From: Sipunculus nudus
Lineage: Eukaryota > Annelida > Sipuncula > Golfingiida > Sipunculidae
Direction of reading: 5' to 3'
Length of the DNA: 64,000 nt
Assembly (NCBI GenBank): GCA_026874595.1
Contig: CM049309.1
Span: 47,604,079-47,668,078, forward strand
In this document: one piece after another, positions 14,001-23,598 of the stretch
Numbering within the stretch: the stretch's first letter is position 1
Layout: each line of letters begins with the position of its first letter
The notes under the pieces: generated by a model
What the model was told of the DNA's origin: nothing
Databases searched by the model: none
The model's input: the letters and a program-made list of their open reading frames with translations, nothing else
Program-made: the position numbers and the translations under genes

Positions 14001-17000
14001 TATGGGGCCCAAAATTACCCCCCAGAATAGTCAAAAATTTCATACAAAAACTTCAATATCTCATTAACTACTTGACTGATGGTCATGATTTTTGGCATAC
14101 ATATTGATCATGAGATGTTACATCACTTCCTGCAGACTGGTGGTGCCACCTGTAATTCGATTTTTTACGAATTTTTTTCTCTATTTTTGAGACCTTTAAA
14201 AATGTGAACATCTGTTAACAAGGCACAAATCATAAAGACTGGACTTAGAATCTTAATTCTTGACACACTGAGAGGTCCATGAAAAATCTCCTTGGAAACC
14301 AGAAATTAGGTCTCTGTTACCCATATCCTTTGAGCTATGGGGCCCCAAAGTACCCCCCAGAATAGTAAAAAATTTCATACAAAAACTTCAATATCTCAAT
14401 AACTACATCACTGATGGTCTTCATTTTTGGCATACATATTGATCATGAGATGTTCGATCAGTTCCTGCAGACTGGTGGCGCCACCTGTACTGTTTGATTT
14501 TTATGATTTTTTCCTCTATTTTTGAGACCTTTGAGGATGCTGTCATCTGTTAGCGTGGCACAAATCGTAACAACTGGACCTAGAATCTTCATTTTCGACA
14601 CACTGAGAGACCTATGAAAAGTCTCCATGGAAACCAGAAATTAGGTCTCTGTTACCCATATCCTTCGAGCTATGGGGCCCAAAATTACCCCCCAGAATAG
14701 TCAAAAATTTCATACAAAAACTTCAATATCTCAATAACTACATCACTGATGGTCTTCATTTTTGGCATACATATTGATCATGAGATGTTCGATCAGTTCC
14801 TGCAGACTGGTGGCGCCACCTGTACTGTTTGATTTTTACGATTTTTTCCTCTATTTTTGAGACCTTTGAGGATGCTGTCATCTGTTAGCGTGGCACAAAT
14901 CGTAACGACTGGACCTAGAATCTTCATTTTCGACACACTGAGAGACCTATGAAAAGTCTCCATGGAAACCAGAAATTAGGTCTCTGTTACCCATATCCTT
15001 CGAGCTATGGGGCCCAAAATTACCCCCCAGAATAGTCAAAAATTTCATACAAAAACTTCAATATCTCATTAACTACTTGACTGATGGTCATGATTTTTGG
15101 CATACATATTGATCATGAGATGTCACATCACTTCCTGCAGACTGGTGGTGCCACCTGTATTTTTCGATTTTTTACGAATTTTTTTCTCTATTTTTGAGAC
15201 CTTTAAAAATGTGAACATCTGTTAACAAGGCACAAATCATAAAGACTGGACTTAGAATCTTAATTCTTGACACACTGAGAGGTCCATGAAAAATCTCCTT
15301 GGAAACCAGAAATTAGGTCTCTGTTACCCATATCCTTTGAGCTATGGGGCCCCAAAGTACCCCCCAGAATAGTAAAAAAATTCATACAAAAACTTCAATA
15401 TCTCAATAACTACATCACTGATGGTCTTCATTTTTGGCATACATATTGATCATGAGATGTTCGATCAGTTCCTGCAGACTGGTGGCGCCACCTGTACTGT
15501 TTGATTTTTACGATTTTTTCCTCTATTTTTGAGACCTTTGAGGATGCTGTCATCTGTTAGCGTGGCACAAATCGTAACGACTGGACCTAGAATCTTCATT
15601 TTCGACACACTAAGAGACCTATGAAAAGTCTCCATGGAAACCAGAAATTAGGTCTCTGTTACCCATATCCTTCGAGCTATGGGGCCCAAAATTACCCCCC
15701 AGAATAGTCAAAAATTTCATACAAAAACTTCAATATCTCATTAACTACATCACTGATGGTCATGATTTTTGACATACATATTGATCATGAGATGTTTCAT
15801 CAGTTTGTGCAGACTGGTGGCGCCACCTGTATTTTTCAATGTTCACGAATTGTTTTCTCCATTTTTGAGACCTTTCAGGATGTAGTTATCTGTCAACAGG
15901 GTACAAATCGTAACGACTGGACCTAGAATCTTCGTTCTTGACACACAGGGAGACCCATGATAAGTCTCCATGGAAACCTGAAATTTGGTCTCTGTTACCC
16001 ATATCCTTTGAGCTATGGCACTCCAAAGTACAGCTCAGAATAATGGAAAATTTGATACAAAAGCTAAAGTATCTGAAAAACTAATGCAGAGATAACCATA
16101 ATTGTTTGCATGGATATTGATCATGGAGTGTTTCATAAGTTTCTGCAGACTGGTTGCACCACCTGTATTTGTTCGGTTTTTTTTACGAAATTTTTCTGTA
16201 TTTTTGAGACCTTTAAAGATATGAACATCTGTTAACAGGGCACAAATCATAAAAACTGGACCAAGAATCTTCATTCTTGACACACAGGGAGACCCATGAA
16301 AAGTCTCCATGGAAACTTGAAATTAGGTCTCTGTTACCCATATTCTTTAAGCTGTATGGGTCCAAAATACCCCCCCCCCCAGAATAATGGAAAATTTGAT
16401 ACAAAAACTGCAGTATTTCAATAACTACAACACTGATGGTCATGATTTTCGGCATACATATTGATCATGAGCTGTTCCATCAGTTTCTGCAGACTGGGTG
16501 TGCCACCTCTATTTTTTTTTCAAATTTTTACGAATTTTTTTTTTTTTTTTTTGAGCCCTTTAAAGATGTGGTTATCTGTCAACAGGGAACAAATCGCAAC
16601 AACTGGACCTAGAATCTTCATTCTTGTCATGCAAGGAGGCCCATGAAAGGTGCCTGTGGAAACTTGAAATTAGGTCTCTGTTACCCATATCCTTCAAGCT
16701 ATAGGACTCCGAAGTATCCCTCAGAATAATGGACAATTTGATACAAAAACTGAAGTATCTGAACAACTAATGCAGAGATCACCATGATTTTTTGCATGGA
16801 TATTGACCATTAAGTGTTTTTATTAGTTTCTGCTGACTGGTGGAGCCACCTGTATTTTTGTATCCGCCAAAACGAAGTTTTGCGGATACTATGTTTTTGA
16901 CTGAGTTCCTCCGCCGCAGCGGCGTTCGTTTCCAGAGAGCTCCTCGGAGACTAATGGACCGATTTCTCCCAAACTTACACCTATTATCGGGTCACATGTG

Positions 17001-20000
17001 GACTGGTGCCTAACCAATTTGCATTGACCTCTGACCTTTCCTCTCTATCCAGTGTCCATTTGTGGGTCTGTTTCCACTCATAAACCCTCATATCTCGGGA
17101 ACCGTTTGATCGATCAGGAAATAAAATTGATACAAATGTACCCCTTGGATTGCTTTATAACATACACAAAAAATGGTGGCGCCACCTGTAACCATGTTTG
17201 CACAGTGTCCATCTGTTCATCTGCCTTGGGTTAAAATCACTCATATCTCTGCAGTGAATTGACTAATTCACCTGAAATTCGTCATGTGTATACATCCAGG
17301 ATAGCTTTCTTGATTTTATGACAGGTGGCGCCACCTACATTCATGTTCACGCTGATGACATCCAAGCTTATATCTCGGGAACCGTTTGACCGATCAGGAA
17401 ATAAAATTTATACAAATGTAGCCCTTTGATAGCTCTGTAACATACACAAAAAATGGTGGCGCCACCTGTAACAATGTTTGCACAGCGTCTGTCTGTTAGT
17501 CTGCCGTGGCCTAAAATTACTCATTTCTCTGTAGTGGTTCGACATAACTGCCTAAAATTTTGCAGGTTTATACATCAAGGACAGCTTTCTTGATTTTATG
17601 ACAGGTGGCGCCACCTACATTCTAGTTAACGCTGGACACATCCAAGCTCATATCTCAGGAACCATTTGACCGATTGGGCCAAAATTGTGCATGTGTTTAG
17701 ATCTCACATAGGTCTTTATCATACACAAAACTGGAGGGGTTACCTGCAAAGATTTTTGCACAGTGTTTGTCTGTTTGTCTGCCATGGGCAAAAATCGCTC
17801 ATATACATGTAGTGGTTTGACTTTTCTGCCTAAAATTTTGCAGGTGTATACAACTTGGACAGCTTTCTGGATTTGTGGTAGGTGGCACAACCTACATACA
17901 CATTTAGGCTGCAGACATCAATGCTAATATGCAACATACCTCACTCTATTTCCCCTTGCCACTCAATCCATGCCTCACTATCCGATTTTGGCAGATACAT
18001 GTAGTCACTTGTCGGTTATTCTAGTTTTAAAAGATTACACATTTTTCTCTATTTTTGAGATATATAAATACAGACTAAATCTTGGCCTGTTGGTAAATCT
18101 GTTTGATGCTTCAGTTGAATGGGTATATACTACCATTCTGATGATAAAATTTCCTTTTGCGAATCTCTTCCCAGTCAGCTGAGCGTCATGACCCATGGGT
18201 CACTTGTTATTATGTATATGCAAAAAAAATTACATATTGTTAAAACCTGACTTTTTAGAAACATAAGGAAGGTAAGACACTTGAGTGTCAAGAATGACAA
18301 GTTTTGTTGAGAATGTCCATTGTTCTCAAAAAAACAGCTTTGGGATTGGGAAATGTAAAATTTTATCAGAGCTGGTATGAATGCCAACTGGTCCTTTAAA
18401 TATTGATAAAGTAACTAGAACAGGTACATGGATTTTGTCACACAATCATCAAACATGATGAATCTTTTTCTGAATGCTAATTTACAGTTATTTCAAATTG
18501 CAATGAAAACATGGGTAAAACTAAGTTTAGTGGATTGCCTCATTAGTGGAATGCTTATGATCCAATCTACTGCATTTTATATAAATTTTGTCTGTTATAC
18601 TTGCTGATTGTTGTCATGCATTTTAGTAGAATTTGTTATATGTGATATACAGTAATTACATCAGGATCAGAGCTTGCATGCCAGCCAATTACATTGAAAT
18701 TTCTATTTGTATATTACTTTCAGGTTTGAATGGAGGTTCCTGTTGAATGTTATTTTTATGCAAACTGTGATACTATATATTAAAGATTAATTTATCAATT
18801 TTCAGTCAGCTCTGACAGAGGCCATCCTAAATGAAGACAACATACCTGACCTTTTGAAAGAGATAGGTAAACAATTCATTTCATAATGCAAAATAATTGT
18901 AAAATATTTTAGTCTAAGCTTGTTGAAGTTTTAATCAAACCCTGTTAAACATTCATTCATTAAACCTCTTTTGCAGTCTGTGTAAGACATTAAAATTCTT
19001 TGCAGTCTGTGAAAGAATTATTCATGTATCATTATTGTGTGAACAAACATTTGACATTGTGTGATATGGATTTTGAGATAAGTACCTCATGTGAACTTCA
19101 GTGATTCAAAGAGATCACATATTCTGTATTTAATAGCAAGTATTGTTTAAAGATAATTTGCTTTTCATATATAATTAATCTTAATAACCAATGTTTGGAG
19201 AGCATGCCAGCTTGTTAATACATTTGAAATTTCATATCAAATAATATGTAATAAAAGTCTTGTTTTAAGCATAAAAGGTTGCATGTTTTACCCCAGTGTG
19301 TTTAATATTACAGTCCCTGATAGCAATGACCCAGAGAAAGTGTTCAACCGTGTTCAAGAAATATTTCTGAAACTAAGAGGGATTTGTAGGACAAGGGAGA
19401 GTCTGAAACAGTTCAGGTCAGATAGACCATTAATATCATTCTTTTTATAAAGAAAAACTGTTAACCTGTTTGGTAGATTTATATTTTCTCTCTCACTCTC
19501 TCTCTCTTACAATATTTTATGATTTAGTTGCTGAAGACATTTCCCCCCATAATATTATGTACAAACCACTACAGGTATTTTTTTAACAATTGTAATGTAT
19601 CCTAGATTGTTTCAGCAAACAGATCAAATAAATCAATTAAATTACCACTTGTGTCTCAATTCAACAGAGAAAAAAATTACATCAACTAATCATTTAATCA
19701 TATAATCATCTAAATAATATGCTACTGTAAAAACTTGGTTTGTCACTCCTCTGTTCATGGACATACTGGCATAAAATGAATGGCCATATTATGCAGTACT
19801 TACCTATACTATAGTGGCTGTATAGATATATTCCAGTGTCCATACTACATGGTCATGGTCATAAGAAAGAGATAATATGCTAAGTATGCATGGATCTACA
19901 TTTACAGGAATGTGTTTCAACCAGGAGGCCTGACATCTCAAGCCAGCATTCAACCACTACTGAAAGAGGTCACAGAGCACATCTTTAATCCACAGAAGCC

Positions 20001-22689
20001 AGAAATTCCTGATCTAGTCCATAAATCCACTGGCTACAACCTCCTCAAGACAGGCTTTGGGTAAGCAAATATGTCAAACTTAGTTTATCTTTGTGAATGT
20101 ATATGTGAGCTAATATTCGGACATATGAAGCCTGGTACATGTATTATAGTTTCAAATTGGTGACACCTTGTTCTCATTGGTTCAATGCACAATGAAATAT
20201 CACACTTACATAGGTTTGATTACAATACTTGGCCCTGTGCCAACCATGGTGTAAAAACCCAGAAAAACCTGCTATACAAAGCAGCAGTTCAAGCGAAGGA
20301 GATGTGGAACAGCTGCACTGTATAACCGCTGAGTAAGGAGTGTATGTGACAGTACTCCTGTAATACTGACCAAATAGAGGGTCTACAGAGGAGAGTAATA
20401 CCCAGACACACCCAGCACCATGACCTTTCAAGTAAAACACTGAGAGAGCACATACCTCTCCCAACACAACTGCTTCTAAAGTTTTGCATTCAGATCCAAC
20501 CTTACATTTAAACAGTCCACCCCATTATGTTATCACTTTTCCCATGGCCTGCATATTCACAATACTTCATTTGAGTTCAATTAGAACATCAGATGTTCTT
20601 TTTCAAACACATAATTTTCAAACAAAGGTAAACCGACAATCTCATGCCAACTTAATTGGCCGCTCTAGGTAAAAATAAGGAAGGGTGCCGGCAGTTTAGT
20701 CCACAGGCTAAACAGCCGGCAGGGAATACTGACCTTGCCCTTGAGTCTATAGCCCACTGGCTGAACTGTTGGCAAATGAATGTAACATTGTATGCTCTAT
20801 TTCAGTGTGATTCTCTGTACTTTTCATTATCATTTTGACAATGAGCTGACAATATAGTGCTGACTTACCAAGTTAGATATTTTGATAGCCTTTTCTTAAG
20901 AAATGCTATTTGGTGTGGATATTTCTTGCATCATCTCACAACACAATAGCTAGGCTCAGCAACTTTAATTGGGTGTGGTGTAAGATTGTGTGATTATACC
21001 TTTGATCAAGTAATTAGCTGATCCTTTGGCCATTAATTTGACATAACCTGAGTTTGTTTTCACACACTAATTTTTGTTTGCTCATAAGCACACTAGTGTA
21101 TAAACTATAAACAGTCTCTGTACACGCATTCATATTTCTGGTATAATTTTATGACAAAATCTATAAACTATCCTGTAAATATTACAATTTTTATCAGAAA
21201 ATTTATATAAAAGTACCCTGTAAATATCACAAATGTGTACTTTTAATACCTACTCATTATTACTCAACATACTTATTACATATAGACCAGCAAAATAGAT
21301 AATTTGGTAAGTCATCACTATATTGTCAGCTCATTGTCCAAAAAATAATTATAATTGAAAGTACAGAGTATTAGTATAACACTGAAATAGACTGAAATAG
21401 TCTTAATAGAGCATACATTAAATTGCCGGCAGTTTAGCCAGTGGGGTAGACTGCTGGCAAGGTTAATTTCCCCTGCCGGCTGTTTAGCCTGTGGACTAAA
21501 CTACCGGCACCCTACACACACATGTTTAAACTTTATTTTCATTTGAATAATCATGATATTATTTAACATACTTGTACCTGGAGTGGGCAGGACCACCCTA
21601 GCTTGGACATGGCTCAAGGTGGTATCATGCACAGATTTAAGTGTTCTGAAAGTGTTCAGTGAAATAACACCAGAAATTCATTTCATCATGTGTGTAGAAA
21701 TTTAAAAGCCTGGACTGTACCTGGTAAGCTGTTCATTGTCTGCTTTGTTGTTTCAGATTATTTATGAAGGTAGGAAAGCCTCGTCCAGGTGACCAACCGC
21801 TGCTCATTATATTTGTTATTGGTGGAGTGACTTCTACAGAAGTGAAACAGATAAAAGAAGCAGTCACAGCATCTAAAACCAGCACACAGGTGAGCACTTT
21901 TTTATTACCTTTGTGAAGTGTATAGACAGGAGACAGTGTTGTGAACTAGTTAATAAACAAAACTTTCTTGACATCCCTCAGACAAAGCTATCCTGCACAT
22001 TTTTGGGGTAGAGCACATTATGTTTGTCCAGTACACTCCTGGTTTAAACTTGTAACCTTATCCTTATCTGGGTAAGTGTTAAGGTGAGCTTATACCATAC
22101 CACCACCATTGTAAAAGTGGCATCCGCAGACCAGGAAAAGAAATATGCATTTTTAGCAGTGTAGATGTTTTCTTGGAATAAACATGGAATACAAACAGCA
22201 CATTGCAAGACAGGAAAGTCAAGAAAAGCATATTAGAAATTGTCACATTCAAGTTGATAAATTGTCACATTCATGTTGATAAAGAACATTATATATTTCT
22301 CATTTATCACATGAAATCAATAAGAGAACAACAAATTAGTGTGTTGTCTGTTTATATTTTTAATGTTAGTGTATAAAGTGTGTATCTAGTTTTCGATTCT
22401 TCTTCTAGATTTTTTTTTTCAACCAAGTTGTATTCTCATACACAAGGTTAATTGAGTGTGTGCATTTAGTTTTGTATTCTACTTGTCACATTTTTGTAAA
22501 CAGTGTGAATTCTTTAATAAACCTACAAACATTAGGTTTTGATAGATTTTAAGTGGGATGTTAATATATAATTTTGTATATTTATTTGTTCTTCAGGTTC
22601 TTGTTGGTAGCACCAGCATGCTGACCCCAGAAGACATGTTGAGAAGAGTATTTATCCAGGACAACCTCAATCCTCATATTAGCTCATAA
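5019..22689 (+). CDS. SCFD2: Sec1 family domain-containing protein 2, C-terminal 489 residues (12 exons)
   Basis: SM (Sec1/Munc18)-like protein; the family binds SNAREs or tethers in vesicle traffic, and SCFD2's own role is less well defined. Exons: 5019-5096, 5643-5774, 6734-6906, 7905-8004, 9183-9310, 10556-10771, 11528-11627, 18806-18866, 19314-19416, 19908-20060, 21757-21889 and 22597-22689. All have AG before and GT after (except the last), and all phases fit, giving 1470 nt: 489 codons plus TAA. Family signatures are LLLVDRTLDLVSVVGHHG, a patch of six leucines in SLQEVLLLLLYLYSLCGE, LLKTGFGLFMKVGKPRPG and LLIIFVIGGVTSTEV near the C-terminus. The vertebrate protein is near 680 residues, so about 200 N-terminal residues lie upstream. 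No frameshift or stop in the exons: it looks intact. Introns hold large repeats, the longest being 7.2 kb. Confidence 0.93.
5643..5774 (+). CDS. SCFD2: SCFD2 exon
   Basis: 44 codons, phase 0-0, LLVCSLNSLLELLSISEDCF through AKTRRK; donor GTGAGA. The acceptor is the AG at 5641-5642; the AG at 5653-5654 would also be in phase 0 but would drop four residues that fit the family. Confidence 0.88.
5788..5840 (+). repeat. Fragment of the GGGGCGGAT repeat family
   Basis: Starts GGGCCGGATACAGGATTTGA and runs into AGGGGGACACAGAGGG, like the left ends at 10,885 and 32,303. Only the left end is present, just past a donor site in SCFD2. Confidence 0.4.
5841..6733. other. SCFD2 intron remainder
   Basis: AT-rich, no gene. 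A 120-codon open frame on the - strand (6321-5959) has low-complexity hydrophobic content and is judged chance. Confidence 0.45.
6734..6906 (+). CDS. SCFD2: SCFD2 exon with SM-family core motif
   Basis: 173 nt, phase 0 in and 2 out. Contains LLLVDRTLDLVSVVGHHG, the SM-family strand with D-R-x-L-D-L, then LPRLPGHHSDVCTNMIPL. Donor GTAAGA. The split codon (AA+G) is completed by the exon at 7905. Confidence 0.93.
7240..7790 (+). repeat. Intronic repeat with GAGGTCAGAGGTCAC units
   Basis: About 145-bp imperfect tandem units, each holding AATCCATGCATRTTTAATGAG-like sequence then a GAGGTCAGAGGTCAC core (perfect at 7568-7580 and 7708-7720, degraded near 7421). The same family returns at 9500-9940 and 10,000-10,400. 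Confidence 0.65.
7905..8004 (+). CDS. SCFD2: SCFD2 exon
   Basis: 100 nt, completing a split Lys codon then DCEPDVLVPGCLAHQL... to SSLVTSKQK; donor GTGAGA. V-x-P-G-C-L is an SCFD2-type segment. Confidence 0.92.
8200..8396 (+). pseudogene. C-terminal tail of a non-LTR (LINE) reverse transcriptase
   Basis: The frame open from 8100 ends FSKYAAITWNSLPDTVRVC...FKHVLKTHLFS and then TAA. W-N-x-L-P-x-x-x-R followed by F-K-x-x-L-K-T-x-L-F is the typical carboxy end of many LINE ORF2 proteins (RTE, CR1 and Jockey-like groups). Only the tail is present, as expected of a 5'-truncated insertion. It lies in an SCFD2 intron in the sense direction. Clade not determined. Confidence 0.75.
8397..9182. other. 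SCFD2 intron, no gene
   Basis: AT-rich, no recognisable exon, ends at the acceptor for the exon at 9183. The first part may be the 3' end of the LINE insertion; no clear poly-A tail seen. Confidence 0.4.
9183..9310 (+). CDS. SCFD2: SCFD2 exon
   Basis: 128 nt, phase 0 in and 2 out: EALMEVNRSVVEAASTEGLP and RVTVEQLKSHLALFR. The M-E-V-N-R stretch with V-E-A-A-S is highly SCFD2-like. Donor GTATAA. Confidence 0.93.
9490..10420 (+). repeat. Two more runs of the AGGTCAGAGGTCA intronic repeat
   Basis: Starts near GGACATATTATGGTATACC, as at 7250 and again at 10,015. Perfect cores at 9754-9766 and 9895-9907; weakened cores near 10,190 and 10,361. Spacing of about 140-170 bp. Confidence 0.65.
10556..10771 (+). 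CDS. SCFD2: SCFD2 exon (largest)
   Basis: 216 nt, phase 2 in and 2 out. GKMGAIKKHSGVLQIAQATA, then SRLDSLLATEKGLLQSIGDP and LTQILNLLQTELDKPENER. H-S-G-V-L-Q...A-x-A-x-x-x-T-L matches the SCFD2 middle region. Acceptor ACCAG, donor GTCTGG (weak consensus). Confidence 0.92.
10885..11075. repeat. GGGGCGGAT foldback repeat with G and C runs
   Basis: Begins GGGGCGGATCAAGGATTTAG and ends CCCCCGGATCCGCTTCTGG, an inverted pair of about 15-20 bp. GGGGTCC and GGACCCC words recur inside, with a C run at about 11,050. A related copy is at 32,303-32,512. A MITE-like element of about 190 bp; no coding capacity. Confidence 0.6.
11076..11527. other. SCFD2 intron with GT/TA microsatellite
   Basis: GT-rich runs near 11,110 and 11,145 (GTGTGTGTGT and TATATATGTGTGTG). 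No gene; it ends in TCTTTAG before the exon at 11,528. Confidence 0.45.
11528..11627 (+). CDS. SCFD2: SCFD2 exon with leucine-rich helix
   Basis: 100 nt completing a split Arg codon, then SYSLQEVLLLLLYLYSLCGE and RYHPSSQEETTVQ. The Leu-rich L-Y-x-Y-S helix is a conserved feature of the family. Donor GTAGAT opens a 7.2-kb intron. Confidence 0.93.
11871..15830 (+). repeat. ~336-bp tandem array with dimeric higher-order repeat
   Basis: Unit cores GGTGGYGCCACC start at 12122, 12459, 12794, 13132, 13467, 13804, 14139, 14474, 14809, 15144, 15481 and 15816. Two subtypes alternate: A (ACATCACTTCCTGCAGACTG, AAAGACTGGACTTAG) and B (GATCAGTTCCTGCAGACTG, CGTAACGACTGGACCTAG). The order by core is A B A B A B A B B A B, a ~672-bp dimer with one slip at 14474/14809. 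Dimers look nearly identical, implying recent unequal exchange. Confidence 0.85.
15831..16859 (+). repeat. Diverged flank units of the ~336-bp array
   Basis: Three more units with degraded cores at about 16,150, 16,487 and 16,840 (TTGCACCACC, GTGTGCCACC, GGAGCCACC). Divergence towards the array edge is typical of satellite-like arrays renewed from the centre. T runs at about 16,510 and 16,540. Confidence 0.7.
16860..18012 (+). mobile_element. Second Helentron-like family nested in copy A
   Basis: Begins with the near-perfect hairpin GTATCCGCCAAAAC...GTTTTGCGGATAC (16,860-16,889). Ends CGATTTTGGCAGATAC (17,983-17,998), an imperfect inverse of the left end, then CTTGT at 18,008-18,012. Inside are ~140-bp units with GGTGGCGCCACC cores near 17,174, 17,324, 17,457 and 17,604. 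The host repeat resumes afterwards with TTTTTCTCTATTTTTGAGA. The same insertion is present at 29,520-30,646. Confidence 0.65.
18208..18805. other. SCFD2 intron, no gene
   Basis: AT-rich unique-looking sequence from the end of copy A to the acceptor TTTTCAG at 18,805. Confidence 0.45.
18806..18866 (+). CDS. SCFD2: SCFD2 exon (61 nt)
   Basis: SALTEAILNEDNIPDLLKEI plus one base of a split Val codon. Short, but acceptor, donor (GTAAAC) and phase all fit the exons on both sides. Confidence 0.88.
18867..19313. other. SCFD2 intron
   Basis: AT-rich, no gene or repeat recognised. Confidence 0.45.
19314..19416 (+). CDS. SCFD2: SCFD2 exon
   Basis: 103 nt: PDSNDPEKVFNRVQEIFLKL then RGICRTRESLKQFR. Donor GTCAGA. 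L-R-x-I...R-x-x-L-K-Q-F is an SCFD2 family stretch. Confidence 0.92.
19417..19907. other. SCFD2 intron with CT run
   Basis: A short CTCT microsatellite at about 19,487-19,507; otherwise AT-rich and featureless. Confidence 0.45.
19908..20060 (+). CDS. SCFD2: SCFD2 exon
   Basis: 153 nt: NVFQPGGLTSQASIQPLLKE, VTEHIFNPQKPEIPDLVHKS and TGYNLLKTGFG. Donor GTAAGC. H-x-x-Q-A-S-x-x-P-L-L-K-like pattern and the I-F-N-P/H-P motif fit SCFD2. Confidence 0.94.
20061..20681. other. SCFD2 intron, possible unclassified repeat
   Basis: 20,220-20,470 is less AT-rich and has overlapping chance-like frames; no family recognised. No exon. Confidence 0.35.
20682..21513. mobile_element. Foldback element with ~210-bp inverted ends
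   Basis: The left end (AGGGTGCCGGCAGTTTAG..., 20,682 to about 20,890) matches the reverse complement of about 21,290-21,513. Matches run through GTCCACAGGCTAAACAGCC, GTATGCTCTATT and ACAATGAGCTGACAATATAG. The ends also carry short local palindromes (TGCCGGC). The loop of about 400 bp is AT-rich and codes for nothing. MITE or foldback type; no clear target duplication. Confidence 0.8.
21514..21756. other. SCFD2 intron
   Basis: Unique-looking; ends in the acceptor TTTCAG at 21,756. Confidence 0.45.
21757..21889 (+). CDS. SCFD2: SCFD2 exon, C-terminal core strand
   Basis: 133 nt: LFMKVGKPRPGDQPLLIIFV then IGGVTSTEVKQIKEAVTASK and TSTQ. The P-L-L-I-x-F-V-x-G-G-V-T-x-x-E-V block is the strongest SM-family signature here. 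Donor GTGAGC. Confidence 0.95.
21890..22596. other. Last SCFD2 intron
   Basis: AT-rich, no gene. An AAATTGTCACATTCAWGTTGAT repeat pair lies near 22,237-22,280. Confidence 0.45.
22597..22689 (+). CDS. SCFD2: SCFD2 terminal exon with stop
   Basis: 30 codons plus TAA: VLVGSTSMLTPEDMLRRVFI then QDNLNPHISS. L-x-P-x-x-x-L near the end followed by a short D-x-L-x-P tail matches the family C-terminus. Confidence 0.94.
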   Translation, partial: VLVGSTSMLTPEDMLRRVFIQDNLNPHISS

Positions 22690-22720
22690 ACCCTAAATAA
22701 TATACATGAAAACATGTGAT

Positions 22721-22726
22721 AATAAA
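22721..22726 (+). terminator. Likely SCFD2 poly(A) signal
   Basis: AATAAA 32 bases past the stop codon; another AATAAA lies near 22,780. The later one may be used if the 3' UTR is longer. Confidence 0.55.
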
Positions 22727-23598
22727 CGTGATAGTAAATGAATGGGATACCAGTCACCATTATAAAAATATTGTTTGATAATAAATATATATTGAATGAC
22801 AGCTGGACACCACTGCTACTTTGGCCAAATATGTAACTGTGGTAATTCAGACTCATCTTTACACCATGTGCTCTAATGCAATCATATCAGTAGTTATCAC
22901 CTTGTCTTCTTGCTTAATGTTGTGCCATTAAACGTTGACAAGGTGATTGTTACAGCTGCAAAAAGGAATGCATTAAAAGAAATTCATGTTTGTGTGGTCA
23001 GGGGCTTACTCACTTTATTCATTTTCATTGTGCATTATAAAAATCATTTTCATGTATAAACTGTTATTGCTGCATATGAGTGTTGTTCTTTTTTTCCTGT
23101 TGCCCATGTGCTATGTTTAGAAAATAACAGTGCTGGTGTATATTTTTAGTGAACCTGTGAGCTTATGCAATGGTGCGGCATAGTCTGTCTGCATCCATAG
23201 TCCATTCTTTCTCAAAAACTGGTGGAGCTGGAAGAATCAGTCACATGTCAAACTTCATTGGATTGAGCTTATTTTTTTGCTATCTGCATTGAATTAGATT
23301 TTAAAGAGGGAAAAGCTAAAAAAACTTTAAAAATCTCTCAGAAACTCTTTAGCCAAATTGTTCAATATTTCTCAGAAATAATTCCTGAATCTCTCTCAAG
23401 TTTGTTTGAATGGTTACAGTTCAGTGATTTTTTGGCCAAGTTACAGGAAGATGAACTTAATAATTTCTTTAAAAAAGCATTCAGAAATTACAATCTCAGA
23501 CACGGCTGGAGCTATCTTTACCAAATTTTATGCAAATGTTGGTCACATGAGTCATTTGAAATTGAGGTATTGGTGGCGCCACCTGTATCAACCTTTTT
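22727..23598. repeat. Intergenic; diverged repeat in second half
   Basis: From about 23,150 the sequence shares words with 36,790-37,200 (GCCAAATTGTT, AATCTCAGA, GCAAATGTTGGTCACATGA), ending in GGTGGCGCCACC at about 23,572. It is an old copy of a repeat of the same general build. No gene. Confidence 0.5.

Larger units (their letters stand above)
11770..18207 (+). mobile_element. Helentron-like non-autonomous element with central tandem array (copy A)
   Basis: Left end: hairpin AGCTCAGCTGACT-gaa-AGTCATCTGAGCT (11,770-11,798) after a T run, then a GTCC/GTCTGTCC microsatellite (11,815-11,861). Middle: about 15 units of ~336 bp. Right end: GTCAGCTGAGC (18,174-18,184), the inverse of GCTCAGCTGAC in the left end, then the palindrome TGACCCATGGGTCA (18,189-18,202) and terminal CTTGT before T. 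Short asymmetric inverted ends, a 5' microsatellite, central tandem repeats and a 3' hairpin are how DINE-1/HINE elements and bivalve pearl-type repeats are built. No Rep/helicase is coded here. The element lies in an SCFD2 intron in sense orientation. Confidence 0.7.

Noticed and set aside
12122-15830. CRISPR array
   Set aside because: Units are ~336 bp and fully repeated, with no short repeat-spacer pattern; the DNA is animal.
11751-17000. Protein-coding frames on the - strand in the tandem array
   Set aside because: The same short peptides recur with each repeat unit and break at unit differences; they are translations of the repeat. The same holds for 26,400-29,300 and 47,000-50,500.
11770-18207. 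Canonical Helitron ending in CTRR
   Set aside because: The three main copies end CTTGT, not CTRR, and have inverted subterminal ends; this fits the Helentron/Helitron2 side better.
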